From assembly GCA_017305555.1 (NCBI GenBank), contig JAFKKM010000058.1, forward strand, positions 1-33,333: a stretch of 33,333 nucleotides of DNA, in the 5' to 3' direction. The stretch is from Hyphomicrobiales bacterium. Its GTDB lineage: Bacteria > Pseudomonadota > Alphaproteobacteria > Rhizobiales > Xanthobacteraceae. A program made the position numbers and the translations under genes. The stretch's first letter is position 1. The number at the start of each line of letters is the position of its first letter. Below are positions 11,357-19,126 of the stretch, piece after piece. Below the pieces are notes generated by a model, which ran no database searches, was not told the DNA's origin, and saw nothing but the letters and a program-made list of their open reading frames with translations.

Positions 11357-12109
11357 TCAGTCTCCTTCGGGGTGGTCGGTGCGGTCTCGCCGTGCCTGTT
11401 CGGCGGCGAGCCGGTGTTGCTTGGTATTCTGCGGCAAAGGCTTCTTCGCCTTCGCGGGTTTCGATTTCGCGCCTTTCGCACGGGCCTTTTTGGCGTGCGC
11501 GGGCGGCGGGGGCTCGATGCCCAGATCTTCTTTCAGGTCGCGCTCGGCGGCTTTGCCCCGGCGCATCGATTCCGCAATCAATTCGTCAGTCAAAACCAGC
11601 CGCGCGTCGCCGATGTCGGTGAGCGGCAGCGCGACCACGGCATCCTCGCCCTCGCGGATGTCATCGCGATGAAGCCGCACGGTCTCGCCGTCGAGGTTCT
11701 CGATGATTCCGCGATAACGCTTGCGGCCCTGATACGGCACCGCCATGTCGACCTTTGCCAGATGGCCCTGCGCGCGTTCGAAATCGCTGCGGCGGACCAG
11801 CGGCCGGTCGATGCCGGGCGAGGAAATCTCCAACCGGTAGGCACGCTCGATCGGATCGTTGACGTCCAAGACCGGAGACAGCGCCTTGGACACCGCCTCG
11901 CAATCGTCGATCAGCATGGTGCCGTCGGGCCGTTCCGCCATGATCTGCACGGTGCAGCCAGCTTCGCCCGAGACCTTGATGCGGACCAGCCGGTAACCCA
12001 TGCCCTGCAAAACAGGCACCGCCACGGCCGCCACCCGCGCCGCGACGCCGGGTTCCGTCACCAGGCGGGGCTCGTTCAGGAGGTCAACGGTCAGGTCGGT
12101 TTCAGTCAT
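11357..12109 (-). CDS. rimP: Ribosome maturation factor RimP
   Basis: Needed for assembly of the 30S subunit. The N-terminal domain (about 20-95, with [12 protein letters not shown] and [16 protein letters not shown]) and the SH3-like C-terminal domain (about 96-175, [14 protein letters not shown]) are clear. A Lys/Ala/Pro-rich basic tail of about 60 residues extends beyond the usual family length, which is common in this lineage and may bind rRNA. ATG at 12109 is preferred; a GTG directly ahead at 12112 is also in frame. It is the first gene of the block and sits behind a promoter-terminator leader. Confidence 0.93.
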   Translation of the reverse strand: MTETDLTVDLLNEPRLVTEPGVAARVAAVAVPVLQGMGYRLVRIKVSGEAGCTVQIMAERPDGTMLIDDCEAVSKALSPVLDVNDPIERAYRLEISSPGIDRPLVRRSDFERAQGHLAKVDMAVPYQGRKRYRGIIENLDGETVRLHRDDIREGEDAVVALPLTDIGDARLVLTDELIAESMRRGKAAERDLKEDLGIEPPPPAHAKKARAKGAKSKPAKAKKPLPQNTKQHRLAAEQARRDRTDHPEGD

Positions 12110-12197
12110 CACGGCGATCGGATGTATCCAGTTTGTTCCGATGGCGGCTTGGGTTCCCGACGTCAGGCCCGACGGTCCGGCGGCCTGCTTCAGGTAA

Positions 12198-12230
12198 TAA
12201 AAAAGAGCGGGTCCCGGAGGGGCCCACTCT
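12198..12230 (-). terminator. Intrinsic terminator ahead of rimP, possible attenuator
   Basis: On the minus strand a 12-bp GC-rich stem with one mismatch and one G-T pair (AGAGTGGGCCCC/GGGACCCGCTCT, loop TCC) is followed by TTTTTATTA. It is as good as the pnp terminator but lies 88-121 bases upstream of the rimP start, in the direction of the operon. It could end a short transcript from the promoter just upstream or attenuate the rimP-nusA operon; it could also stop read-through from tetR. Confidence 0.85.
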
Positions 12231-12256
12231 CAATACGCCATCGTATGAGAAACCAT
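12230..12256 (-). other. Eight-codon ORF (MVSHTMAY) in the rimP leader
   Basis: Starts at 12256 a few bases after the predicted transcript start. Its stop codon TGA (12232-12230) overlaps the first base of the terminator stem. The position is what a leader-peptide attenuator would show, but there is no clear ribosome-binding site and no run of one amino acid. It may be chance. Confidence 0.2.
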
Positions 12257-12267
12257 TAGTTGAGCCG

Positions 12268-12296
12268 CATATAGCGGTTTTGCCGCGATCCGGCAA
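12268..12296 (-). promoter_or_regulatory. Candidate sigma-70 promoter for the rimP leader/operon
   Basis: On the minus strand TTGCCG (12296-12291), a 17-base spacer and TATATG (12273-12268) match the housekeeping consensus at four of six positions each. Transcription would begin near 12260, giving roughly 60 nt before the terminator and about 150 nt before rimP. The match is moderate; no experimental support is available. Confidence 0.45.
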
Positions 12297-12362
12297 GGGC
12301 CGCGAGCCCGGGCACGGCGATTTGATGATGCGGCGGTCGGGCTGCGATGGGAGCCGGGCCGA

Positions 12363-12986
12363 TTATTTATAGACGGCGCGAGACCACAGTGCGCTGGCTT
12401 CCTTCACCACCTTGTCGAGATCGAAGTCGTCCTTGTCCGGCTGCCAGCCGAACGACAGCCAGGAATAGGCGGTGAACTCCACCATGATCACCAGCAAGAA
12501 CGACGTGATCGCGGGATCGATGTCGTGACATTCGCCGCGTGCGACGGATCGTTCGAGATGGGTCCGGATGCGGTCGATGAACTTGCCGCGCAATTCGCTC
12601 AACGCCTTGGCGACGCCGGCATCGAAGGTCGCGACCTGCAACGCGCTGCGCATGAAGGCGCGGTGGCGTTTGAATGTCTCGAGATAAGCACGGTTGGCGC
12701 TCTCGATCCGGGTCTGGCGCGAGCCGGTCGGGCGCGATGCCGACAACGAGAACATTTCATCGACCGCTTGCGAGAGCAGGGTCGCGAAGATCTGCTCGCG
12801 GTCCTTGAAATAAAGATAGAACGTGCCCCGGCTGACGCCGGCCTTGTCGACGATGTCGGCGATGGTGGTGTCGAAAAAGCCCTTCGTTGAAAACAGCTTT
12901 TGCGCGGCGCGCAGGATGGCGCTCCGGGTTTCCGCAGCCATTGCCTTTTTATCGGCGCGGGGCTCCTTGCGGGGTGTCTTCGCCAT
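12363..12986 (-). CDS. TetR/AcrR-family transcriptional regulator
   Basis: A 207-residue one-component regulator. The N-terminal helix-turn-helix lies at about 20-66 (AILRAAQKLFSTKGFFDTTIADIVDKAGVSRGTFYLYFKDREQIF), the classic TetR signature. The ligand domain fills the rest and ends with a hydrophobic helix (SFLLVIMVEFTAYSWLSFGW). It is divergent from the dioxygenase gene at 13243. The 20-bp palindrome in the shared intergenic region is its probable operator, so it likely represses the dioxygenase and perhaps itself. The ligand is unknown. ATG at 12986 is used; an internal Met16 is an alternative. Confidence 0.9.
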   Translation of the reverse strand: MAKTPRKEPRADKKAMAAETRSAILRAAQKLFSTKGFFDTTIADIVDKAGVSRGTFYLYFKDREQIFATLLSQAVDEMFSLSASRPTGSRQTRIESANRAYLETFKRHRAFMRSALQVATFDAGVAKALSELRGKFIDRIRTHLERSVARGECHDIDPAITSFLLVIMVEFTAYSWLSFGWQPDKDDFDLDKVVKEASALWSRAVYK

Positions 12987-13126
12987 CGGTCGGCCGTTTC
13001 CAATCGTCTCGGTTGCCTGCGGTTGCGGCGAACCTGCGGTTCATGCGTGGGAGTGTCAATCCGACAACCCGGTTTGTCGGGTGATACCGGGAAGGGGGCG
13101 CGGCTTTCTCCAATGACGGTTCTACA

Positions 13127-13154
13127 TTGACACTGACGTCAGTGTCAGTATAAA
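13127..13154 (+). promoter_or_regulatory. Near-consensus promoter for the PhyH-type dioxygenase gene
   Basis: TTGACA (13127-13132, perfect -35), a 16-base spacer and TATAAA (13149-13154, -10) point toward the gene starting at 13243, leaving a leader of about 80 nt. Such a strong promoter is unusual in this GC-rich window and would need repression; the palindrome at 13128-13147 covers its -35 and spacer. Confidence 0.75.
13128..13147. promoter_or_regulatory. 20-bp perfect palindrome, probable TetR-family operator
   Basis: TGACACTGACGTCAGTGTCA is its own reverse complement and lies between the divergent regulator and dioxygenase genes, overlapping the -35 box and spacer of the latter. Size, symmetry and place are typical of a TetR-family dimer (or dimer-pair) site. 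That this particular regulator binds it is inference. Confidence 0.75.
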
Positions 13155-13242
13155 TTTTTTCACTAGAAGCGAACTGGCACGACTGCGAGCGATATGCTCG
13201 CTGCAAACAGTCATCCGGACGCGCAGTCACTGTGGGAGGTTC

Positions 13243-14085
13243 ATGATGTTGAGCGAAGCCGAGATCGCATCCCACGCCGACTGTATCCGCAAGGATGGCT
13301 ACACCGTGCTGGAGCGTGTGGTGGCGCCGCAACTGGTTGAGAATCTCAAGGCGGCGGTGGAGCGCATCGAGCGCGAGCATTCGCTGACGACCGCGAAGAC
13401 TTCGTTCGAGGGTTACAAGACGCTGCGCGTCAACAACCTGCTGACCTATGACGACGTGTTCTGGGAAGTGCCGCTGCACGAGGCGGTGCTGCCGGTGGTG
13501 GAAGCGGTGCTCGACAAGGAATGTCTGCTATCGTCGTTCTGTTCGCTGGTGCTGGGGCCGGGACAGGAAGCGCAGCCGATCCACGAGGACACCCAACTCA
13601 TTCCGTTGCCGCGTCCGCACATTCCGATCACCATCAACGCGATCTGGGCATTGTCGGATTTCACCGCGACCAACGGCGCGACGCGCATCGTGCCGGGCAG
13701 CCACAAATACGATCGCGCGCCGGACTACGGCCGCGACTATGACACGGTGATGGCGACGATGCCGGCGGGCAGCGTCATGTTGTTCGACAGCGCGTTGTGG
13801 CACGGCGGCGGCGCCAATGAGAGCGACGCGCGGCGTTTCGCATTCTCATGCGCCTATTGCTGGGGCTGGATGCGGCAGCAGGAGAATCTGCAACTCGGGA
13901 TTCCGCGCGACACCGCGGAGCGCTTTCCGCGCCGCTTGCAGGAGTTGTGCGGCTACAGCGTCTACAAGGGCCAGTTCGGGCACATCGACAATCACGATCC
14001 GATCGAACTGCTCGGCCGCGAGCGTGGCAAGCGCATGGTGTGGGAGGCCACCGACGTGAAGAAGGCGCGCGCAGCGCAGTCGTAG
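13243..14085 (+). CDS. Phytanoyl-CoA dioxygenase (PhyH) family Fe(II)/2-oxoglutarate oxygenase
   Basis: A 280-residue non-heme iron oxygenase. The facial triad is visible as H114-E-D116 (QPIHEDTQLIP) and H187 (DSALWHGGGANES), with R198 as the likely 2-oxoglutarate carboxylate contact. The substrate cannot be told: the family includes hydroxylases of branched acyl-CoAs, ectoine and small natural products. GGGAGG lies four bases before the first ATG (13243) and seven before the second (13246); either could be used. It is controlled by a strong promoter overlapped by a palindromic operator next to a divergent TetR gene, so it is probably inducible. A family A repeat follows. Confidence 0.88.
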   Translation: MMLSEAEIASHADCIRKDGYTVLERVVAPQLVENLKAAVERIEREHSLTTAKTSFEGYKTLRVNNLLTYDDVFWEVPLHEAVLPVVEAVLDKECLLSSFCSLVLGPGQEAQPIHEDTQLIPLPRPHIPITINAIWALSDFTATNGATRIVPGSHKYDRAPDYGRDYDTVMATMPAGSVMLFDSALWHGGGANESDARRFAFSCAYCWGWMRQQENLQLGIPRDTAERFPRRLQELCGYSVYKGQFGHIDNHDPIELLGRERGKRMVWEATDVKKARAAQS

Positions 14086-14115
14086 TCGCTCGTTACTGCG
14101 AACTCATTCTTTCAC

Positions 14116-14239
14116 GTCGTCCCCGCGCAGGCGGGGACCCATAACCCCTAGCCTTGATTGTCGTCGCAGGCGCGCGCAACAGACGCTTTCCGCATCACCA
14201 CCGCTGCGGAGTCTGGGTCCTCGCCTTCGCGGGGACGAC
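14116..14239. repeat. Palindromic intergenic repeat, family A, copy 2
   Basis: The left arm 14116-14143 is identical to copy 1. The right arm 14212-14239 matches its reverse complement at 25 of 28 positions. The inner GCTGCGGAGTCTGGGTCC stretch is shared with copy 3. It lies between the 3' ends of the convergent dioxygenase gene and trmB. Confidence 0.88.
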
Positions 14240-14250
14240 TCGCGACAGAG

Positions 14251-14955
14251 TCACTGCGAAGTATCAGTTCGCCTGAATCCCAAATAGCTCGCGCGTCGTC
14301 CCTCGCGGGTGGCTTTGCGGCCGTAGCGCGTCATGGTGTAGTTCGGCCAAGGCAGGCGCCAATCGTCGGCGCGCTGCGCCAGCCATTCGAACTGCGGCGC
14401 GCGCACGAGATGCGCGAGCGTCCATTCGACGTAGCTATCGATGTCGCAGACGAAACGGAATTCGCCGCCGTGCGGAATGGCGCGCGCCATCGTGGCGACG
14501 GTGGCGTCCTGCACGAAGCGGCGCTTCCAGTGACGGCGCTTCGGCCACGGATCGGGATGGATGAGATCGATCCGCACCAGTGATTTCTGCGGCACCCACG
14601 CCAGCAGTTCGGCGGCGTCGCCGGCGACGAGGCGGATATTGCGAATCTCGTGCGTCTCGATCTGCGCGAGGATCTTTGCCATGCCGTTGACGTAGGGCTC
14701 GCAGCCGATGAAGCCGAGCTGCGGATGCGCGAGCGCTTCGGCGATGAGATGTTCGCCGCCACCGAATCCGATTTCGAGTCGCACCGCGTCCACCGGCACG
14801 TCGAACAGTGCGCGTAGGTCGGGCGGAGCGGGGATGCTCATGTCGAGCGAAAGCTGCGGCAGCAATTGCGCGATCAGATCGGCTTGGTGCAGGCGAAGCT
14901 TGTGGCCCTTGCGCCGTCCGAAGAACGAGCCGTGCGGGCGCGCCGAATCAGTCAT
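14251..14955 (-). CDS. trmB: tRNA (guanine(46)-N7)-methyltransferase
   Basis: Transfers a methyl group from SAM to G46 in the tRNA variable loop. The 234 residues show the family start (GSFFGRRKGHKLRLHQ), the SAM-binding motif LEIGFGGGEHL (60-70) and the TrmB signature DLIHPDPWPKRRHWKRR (130-146). The C-terminus (TKYGxK.. type) appears as YTMTRYGRKATREGR, near the end as expected. The stop codon sits directly beside a family A repeat. In related Rhizobiales genomes metK usually lies just upstream of trmB; here the 237-bp gap contains no metK. Confidence 0.95.
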   Translation of the reverse strand: MTDSARPHGSFFGRRKGHKLRLHQADLIAQLLPQLSLDMSIPAPPDLRALFDVPVDAVRLEIGFGGGEHLIAEALAHPQLGFIGCEPYVNGMAKILAQIETHEIRNIRLVAGDAAELLAWVPQKSLVRIDLIHPDPWPKRRHWKRRFVQDATVATMARAIPHGGEFRFVCDIDSYVEWTLAHLVRAPQFEWLAQRADDWRLPWPNYTMTRYGRKATREGRRASYLGFRRTDTSQ

Positions 14956-15192
14956 GTCTTCGAACCCGTGCCGGGATTGCGATCGCGATGCGCGACCAAT
15001 GCCGGCTTCCCTTCAAACCAGAATTTCAGAACGCAGAATTAGGCAACGCTTGCGTCCGCCCGACGATCCGTCCGTCGACGTCGACCGGAGCAGCGCCTGC
15101 TCTTACGGGTTGAAGGGGGAAACCGTCAATTGTTCCGGTAAGCGGAATGGACGCGATCGCGAATCGCAAACAGAATTGCGGGTGAGAGGCGA

Positions 15193-15609
15193 TCAGCGAT
15201 TGTCAGGTTGTTCGCGTGCAGCGATCTGCTCGACCATATCGACGATGCTGCGGCGGAGTTTGGCATCGGTGATACGGGTGAAGGCGCGAGTCAGCGCCAG
15301 GCCTTCGGACGTCGCGAGAAAATCGGACACGTAAGCGGGCGAGGGTGCTTCGCTGAAACCCTCGGCATTGACGTTGCCGCCCGGACCGCCCTCGAACAGG
15401 AACGACACCGGCACCTGAAGGATTTCAGAAATCTGCTGGATTCGGCTGGCACCGACGCGGTTGGTGCCCTTTTCGTACTTCTGAACCTGCTGAAACGTCA
15501 GCCCGAGTGCCTCGCCGAGTTTCTCCTGGCTCATGCCCAGCATGATGCGGCGCATGCGCACACGACTGCCGACATACTTGTCAACAGGATTGGGCGCTTT
15601 GGTCGACAT
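15193..15609 (-). CDS. praR: XRE-family helix-turn-helix regulator, PraR/PhrR type
   Basis: A 138-residue DNA-binding protein with an HTH_3 domain at about 16-71 (RVRMRRIMLGMSQEKLGEALGLTFQQVQKYEKGTNRVGASRI) and a short alpha-helical C-terminus (SEGLALTRAFTRITDAKLRRSIVDMVEQIA). It matches the conserved rhizobial regulator found next to lnt (actA): called PhrR in Sinorhizobium (acid-induced) and PraR in Rhizobium and Azorhizobium (surface attachment, rhizobium-plant interaction). The ATG at 15609 with AGGAGAG ahead is preferred over a longer reading to 15663. Name assignment rests on family resemblance and context; the regulon here is unknown. Confidence 0.8.
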   Translation of the reverse strand: MSTKAPNPVDKYVGSRVRMRRIMLGMSQEKLGEALGLTFQQVQKYEKGTNRVGASRIQQISEILQVPVSFLFEGGPGGNVNAEGFSEAPSPAYVSDFLATSEGLALTRAFTRITDAKLRRSIVDMVEQIAAREQPDNR

Positions 15610-15814
15610 CAAACTCTCCTTGGCTTGCGTGGCGGAATATGCCCGATGCGGCAAACCCGTCAAATCCGGCTGCGATGCTGGATCGCAATTGCGGTTAAAT
15701 TCGGCAATCTGAAGGCCGGATACATATACCCCTAACGGTCTTCGACCTAATCCTTATACTCAAAACCGGATTCTAAGTAACCGAAAAGTTGATAAGCCAA
15801 ACTCATAAGCAAAG

Positions 15815-15860
15815 AGTTGACGGATCAACCGTTGGCAGATCAACGATCGGCCCGTCAACT
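15815..15860. repeat. Inverted repeat in the praR-lnt intergenic region
   Basis: Perfect 9-nt arms AGTTGACGG (15815-15823) and CCGTCAACT (15852-15860) flank two copies of a GATCAAC-type motif. The 298-bp gap 15610-15907 is AT-richer than its surroundings and otherwise contains no gene I can support. It could carry the praR control region or a site at the lnt 3' end. Confidence 0.5.
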
Positions 15861-15907
15861 GCCGTTCTGTCACACCCGGATCGCGGGGGTTCGCAGCCCG
15901 CTTGTGA

Positions 15908-17515
15908 TCACGGATTTCGTTTGCGGCCGCGGCGCCGCGCCGCGATGATCATGGCGAGCGCGACCAGAATGGCTGCGGGAATATCTCCGGCGCGGCCGTA
16001 GAAGGTCTGCGGCAGCGCGACCGGCAAGCGTGCATCGAGAACTCCTTCTTCGCCGAGACCAAGCGAAGCGATAATACGCCCAAGCGGATCGATGACCGCG
16101 GAAACTCCGGTGTTAGCCGCGCGCACAAGAGGTAATCCTTGTTCGACTGCACGCATTCGTGCCTGTTGCAGGTGCTGGTAAGGTCCGGTGGAAATACCGA
16201 ACCAGCCATCATTGGTGAGGTTGACGATCCAGCCCGGGCGCTCGTCGCCGACCGCCGTGTCGGAGGGGAAGATCGCCTCGTAGCAGATCAGCGGCAGTAC
16301 CGGCGGCGCATGAGGGACGTCGATCATCTTCCGCCGCGTGCCGGGAATGAAGCCACCGCGCACCTTGGTGAGTTGCTCGAAGCCGAGCTTTTCCATCAAA
16401 GTCTGAAACGGCAGGTACTCGCCGAACGGTACCAGATGCAGCTTGTCGTAGACCGACAGAATACTGCCGTCGTCGCCAATCAGATATATCGAATTGTAGG
16501 CGCGCCGGATCGGCGTGCCCGGCGGCAGGTCGGGTGCGCGCACCGCGCCGGTAATGAGTACGGTGCCGGGTGGTAACAGCTCGGCGATCTGCGCCATCGC
16601 GTCGCCTTCGCGCGTCAGGAAAAACGGAAAGGCGGATTCCGGCCACAGCAGGATGGTGGCGTCGCGCACGCCCGACGTCTGCGGGCTGGTGGCGCGATCC
16701 GACAGTGTCAGGTATTTCCGCATCACGGCTGCCTTCGCTGCGTAGTTGAAGCGGGCGTCCTGCGGCAGGTTGGGTTGCATGATGCGCAGCTTGACGTCGG
16801 CAAGCTGCTGCGTCGGGTTGTTGATGAGACGGATAGCGCCATAGGCGCCCATGACTGCCAGCAGGATCAGCGCGGCGAGCGGCGCGAACCGCGACCGCCG
16901 AGCCTTGCCGTCGATCAGCACCGCGGGACTGGCAAAAATCGCGACACTGAGGAACGTCATGCCCCATAGTCCGATCAGCGATGCGGTTTGAGCCAGCGCC
17001 AGCGGCTCGGTCAGCGCGTAGCCGAACGCGTTCCACGGAAAGCCGGTGAGCACATGGCCGCGCAACCATTCAGCGATGGTGAGCGCGCCCGCGAGCGCGA
17101 GGATGCGCGCGGCGTCGCGGCTCCACAACGCGCGTGCCAGCGCGAAGCCGGCCGCGGTGAACAACGCGAGATAGGCCGGCAGGCCGCAAACGGCGAATGG
17201 TAACAGCCAGCCGAAATTGGCGGCGTCGACAAGGAAGGCGTAGCCGATCCAGTACAACCCCGGCACGAAGTAACCGAACCCGAACCACCAGCCGGCGATG
17301 GCCGCCGATGGAAGGCCGTTGAAGCGACCGGCACCGGCGCCGTCGATCAGCCACACCATCACCGGGAAAGTGACGAACAGGATCGGCCAGGCATTGAACG
17401 GCGCCATCGCCAGCGACGACAACGCGCCGGCAATGAGCGCGATCAGCGCGCGCCGCCATCCCCACGACAGCACGATGGACAGCGCCACGGCGCGCAGCTT
17501 GCCGCCGAGCATCAT
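15908..17515 (-). CDS. lnt: Apolipoprotein N-acyltransferase
   Basis: Adds the third acyl chain to the N-terminal cysteine of lipoproteins in the inner membrane. The 535 residues have about six to seven N-terminal membrane segments (within about 20-230), then a periplasmic nitrilase-like domain with the catalytic triad E293 (WPESAFP), K358 (YDKLHLVPFGEYLP) and C411 (LICYEAIFP). A last membrane helix (AAILVALAMIIAA) precedes a basic tail. Its ATG overlaps the corC stop (ATGA). In rhizobia this gene is also known as actA, linked to acid tolerance, and lies beside phrR/praR as here. Confidence 0.95.
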   Translation of the reverse strand: MMLGGKLRAVALSIVLSWGWRRALIALIAGALSSLAMAPFNAWPILFVTFPVMVWLIDGAGAGRFNGLPSAAIAGWWFGFGYFVPGLYWIGYAFLVDAANFGWLLPFAVCGLPAYLALFTAAGFALARALWSRDAARILALAGALTIAEWLRGHVLTGFPWNAFGYALTEPLALAQTASLIGLWGMTFLSVAIFASPAVLIDGKARRSRFAPLAALILLAVMGAYGAIRLINNPTQQLADVKLRIMQPNLPQDARFNYAAKAAVMRKYLTLSDRATSPQTSGVRDATILLWPESAFPFFLTREGDAMAQIAELLPPGTVLITGAVRAPDLPPGTPIRRAYNSIYLIGDDGSILSVYDKLHLVPFGEYLPFQTLMEKLGFEQLTKVRGGFIPGTRRKMIDVPHAPPVLPLICYEAIFPSDTAVGDERPGWIVNLTNDGWFGISTGPYQHLQQARMRAVEQGLPLVRAANTGVSAVIDPLGRIIASLGLGEEGVLDARLPVALPQTFYGRAGDIPAAILVALAMIIAARRRGRKRNP

Positions 17516-18618
17516 GTGCCGTTGCTTCCACTGGACGATGAGGCCGAGCTCTCGTTCGGCGGGTTGGTTTCAGTCGCGGCGTCGCGGCGGCGCTGCTCAC
17601 GGCTGCGCGGCGCCGGTCGTTCCTTGCGCGGGCCGATGCGCAGCCGCTTGACGCGGCGCGGGTCAGCGTCAAGCACTTCGATCTCGAAATCGCCGGGGCC
17701 GGAGATGATCTCGCCGCGTACCGGCAGGCGGCCGACGTGGGTGACGATGAAGCCGCCCAGCGTTTCCACTTCCTCGCCGGCTTCGCCGGTGTCGAAGGCG
17801 TCGCCGATCATCTCGCGGACGTCGTCGAGGCTGGCGCGCGCATCAGCGATGAAGGTGTTTTCGCCCTGACGCACGATCGATGGCGGCTCGGTGCTGTCGT
17901 GCTCGTCGTCGATCTCGCCGACGATCTGCTCGACGATGTCCTCGATCGAAACCAGGCCGTCAGTGCCGCCGTATTCGTCGACCACCAGTGCGAGATGCAG
18001 CCGCGACGCCTGCATCTGCGCAAGCAGATCGATGGCGCGCATCGACGGCGGCACATACAGCAGATTGCGGATGATGCCGGCATCGACGAGCGGCAGCGCC
18101 AGATCGAGCGCACGCAGATCGAGTCCGGCGGTGAGCGGCTTTTTGCGCCGTGTTTTCGGCGGCTCGGGCACCTTCGCCTTCACCGTCATGAACGCCAGCA
18201 GGTCGCGGATGTGGACCATGCCGACCGGATCGTCGAGCGTTTCGTTGTAGACCACGAAGCGCGAATGCGCGGCGCTCTCGAACAGCGCCATCAGTTCGCC
18301 GAGCGGAATATCCTGCTTCACCGCGACGATGTCGGCGCGATGGATCATCACGTCGGCGATGCGCTGTTCGTGCAGGTTCAGCAGATTGCGCAGCATGGTG
18401 CGCTCGACGGCAGAGAAGCCGGAATCGTCCGGCGTCGAGGCGTCGAGCACCACTTGCAGATCGTCGCGCACCGAGCCGGCCTTCCAGCCGAACAGGGTGC
18501 GGATCGCGCGCATCAGCCAGTTGTCGGCGGCGGGCCGCAGCACGTCACCATCGCGCACCGGCACCGGCAGGTTGGGGGTATCGCGCGAATTGTCCTGGAT
18601 GGGATCGGAGTCCGGCAT
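17512..18618 (-). CDS. corC: HlyC/CorC-family CBS-domain protein
   Basis: A 368-residue soluble member of the transporter-associated family. It has a pair of CBS domains (about 85-230, VMIHRADIVAVKQDIPLGEL ... LALVVDEYGGTDGLVSIEDIVEQIVGEI) and a C-terminal CorC_HlyC domain (about 245-335, DARASLDDVREMIGD ... TLGGFIVTHVGRLP). It lacks the N-terminal membrane DUF21 domain. It lies one base downstream of ybeY and overlaps lnt, an order conserved across proteobacteria. The function proposed for the family is Mg/Co efflux control; the haemolysin name is historical. The tail is Arg- then Ser-rich. Confidence 0.9.
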   Translation of the reverse strand: MPDSDPIQDNSRDTPNLPVPVRDGDVLRPAADNWLMRAIRTLFGWKAGSVRDDLQVVLDASTPDDSGFSAVERTMLRNLLNLHEQRIADVMIHRADIVAVKQDIPLGELMALFESAAHSRFVVYNETLDDPVGMVHIRDLLAFMTVKAKVPEPPKTRRKKPLTAGLDLRALDLALPLVDAGIIRNLLYVPPSMRAIDLLAQMQASRLHLALVVDEYGGTDGLVSIEDIVEQIVGEIDDEHDSTEPPSIVRQGENTFIADARASLDDVREMIGDAFDTGEAGEEVETLGGFIVTHVGRLPVRGEIISGPGDFEIEVLDADPRRVKRLRIGPRKERPAPRSREQRRRDAATETNPPNESSASSSSGSNGT

Positions 18619-18619
18619 G

Positions 18620-19126
18620 TCAGGTCACGCGTTCCCGATCCGCATAGGGGTCGGGAATTCCGAGCTGCGCCAGAATTCGGCGCTCGAGGTTTTCCATCTC
18701 CTCGGCCTCGGCCTCGGTTTCGTGGTCGTAGCCGATCAGGTGCAGAAAGCCATGCACTGCGAGATGAGAGAGATGATGATCGAACGGCTTGCCTTCGTCG
18801 TCGGCCTCGCGGCGCGTCGTCTCATAGGCGATGGCGATATCGCCCAGCATCGGCGGCGGGTCGTCCGGTTGCCGCGTGCCTTCCGGCTGGAGCGCCGGAA
18901 ACGACAGCACGTTGGTCGGCTTGTCGATCTTGCGCCAGTTGTTGTTCAGCGTGCGGATGCCGGCGTCGTCGGTCAGCATCACCGCGAGTTCGGCGTCGGC
19001 GACGTCGGCGGTGACCGAGGCGGATGCCGTCTCGATAGCGCGGCGGATCACCACTTCAGCGTCGGGCTCGGCGTCCCAGCAGGTTGCGACGCTCAGCACG
19101 TCGGTATCGGGAATGGCTTGAGTCAT
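18620..19126 (-). CDS. ybeY: Endoribonuclease YbeY / rRNA maturation factor
   Basis: A zinc-dependent single-strand endoribonuclease involved in 16S rRNA 3' maturation and ribosome quality control. The 168-residue protein carries the H-x3-H-x5-H metal motif as H125, H129 and H135 in HGFLHLIGYDH, plus NVLSFP (72-77). Its start overlaps the phoH stop by one base (TAATG), and corC begins one base after its stop, so the genes are probably cotranslated. Confidence 0.95.
   Translation of the reverse strand: MTQAIPDTDVLSVATCWDAEPDAEVVIRRAIETASASVTADVADAELAVMLTDDAGIRTLNNNWRKIDKPTNVLSFPALQPEGTRQPDDPPPMLGDIAIAYETTRREADDEGKPFDHHLSHLAVHGFLHLIGYDHETEAEAEEMENLERRILAQLGIPDPYADRERVT

Noticed and set aside
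10394-12259. 621-codon open frame antisense to nusA and rimP
   Set aside because: Same shadow effect; both sense genes are well supported along its length.
12231-12362. Initiator tRNA (metY) upstream of rimP as in E. coli
   Set aside because: No cloverleaf or CCA-terminated acceptor stem could be drawn in this interval.
14956-15192. SAM riboswitch remnant from a lost metK
   Set aside because: I could not match the region to a known SAM riboswitch architecture by eye; only a short GAGCAG/CTGCTC hairpin is evident.
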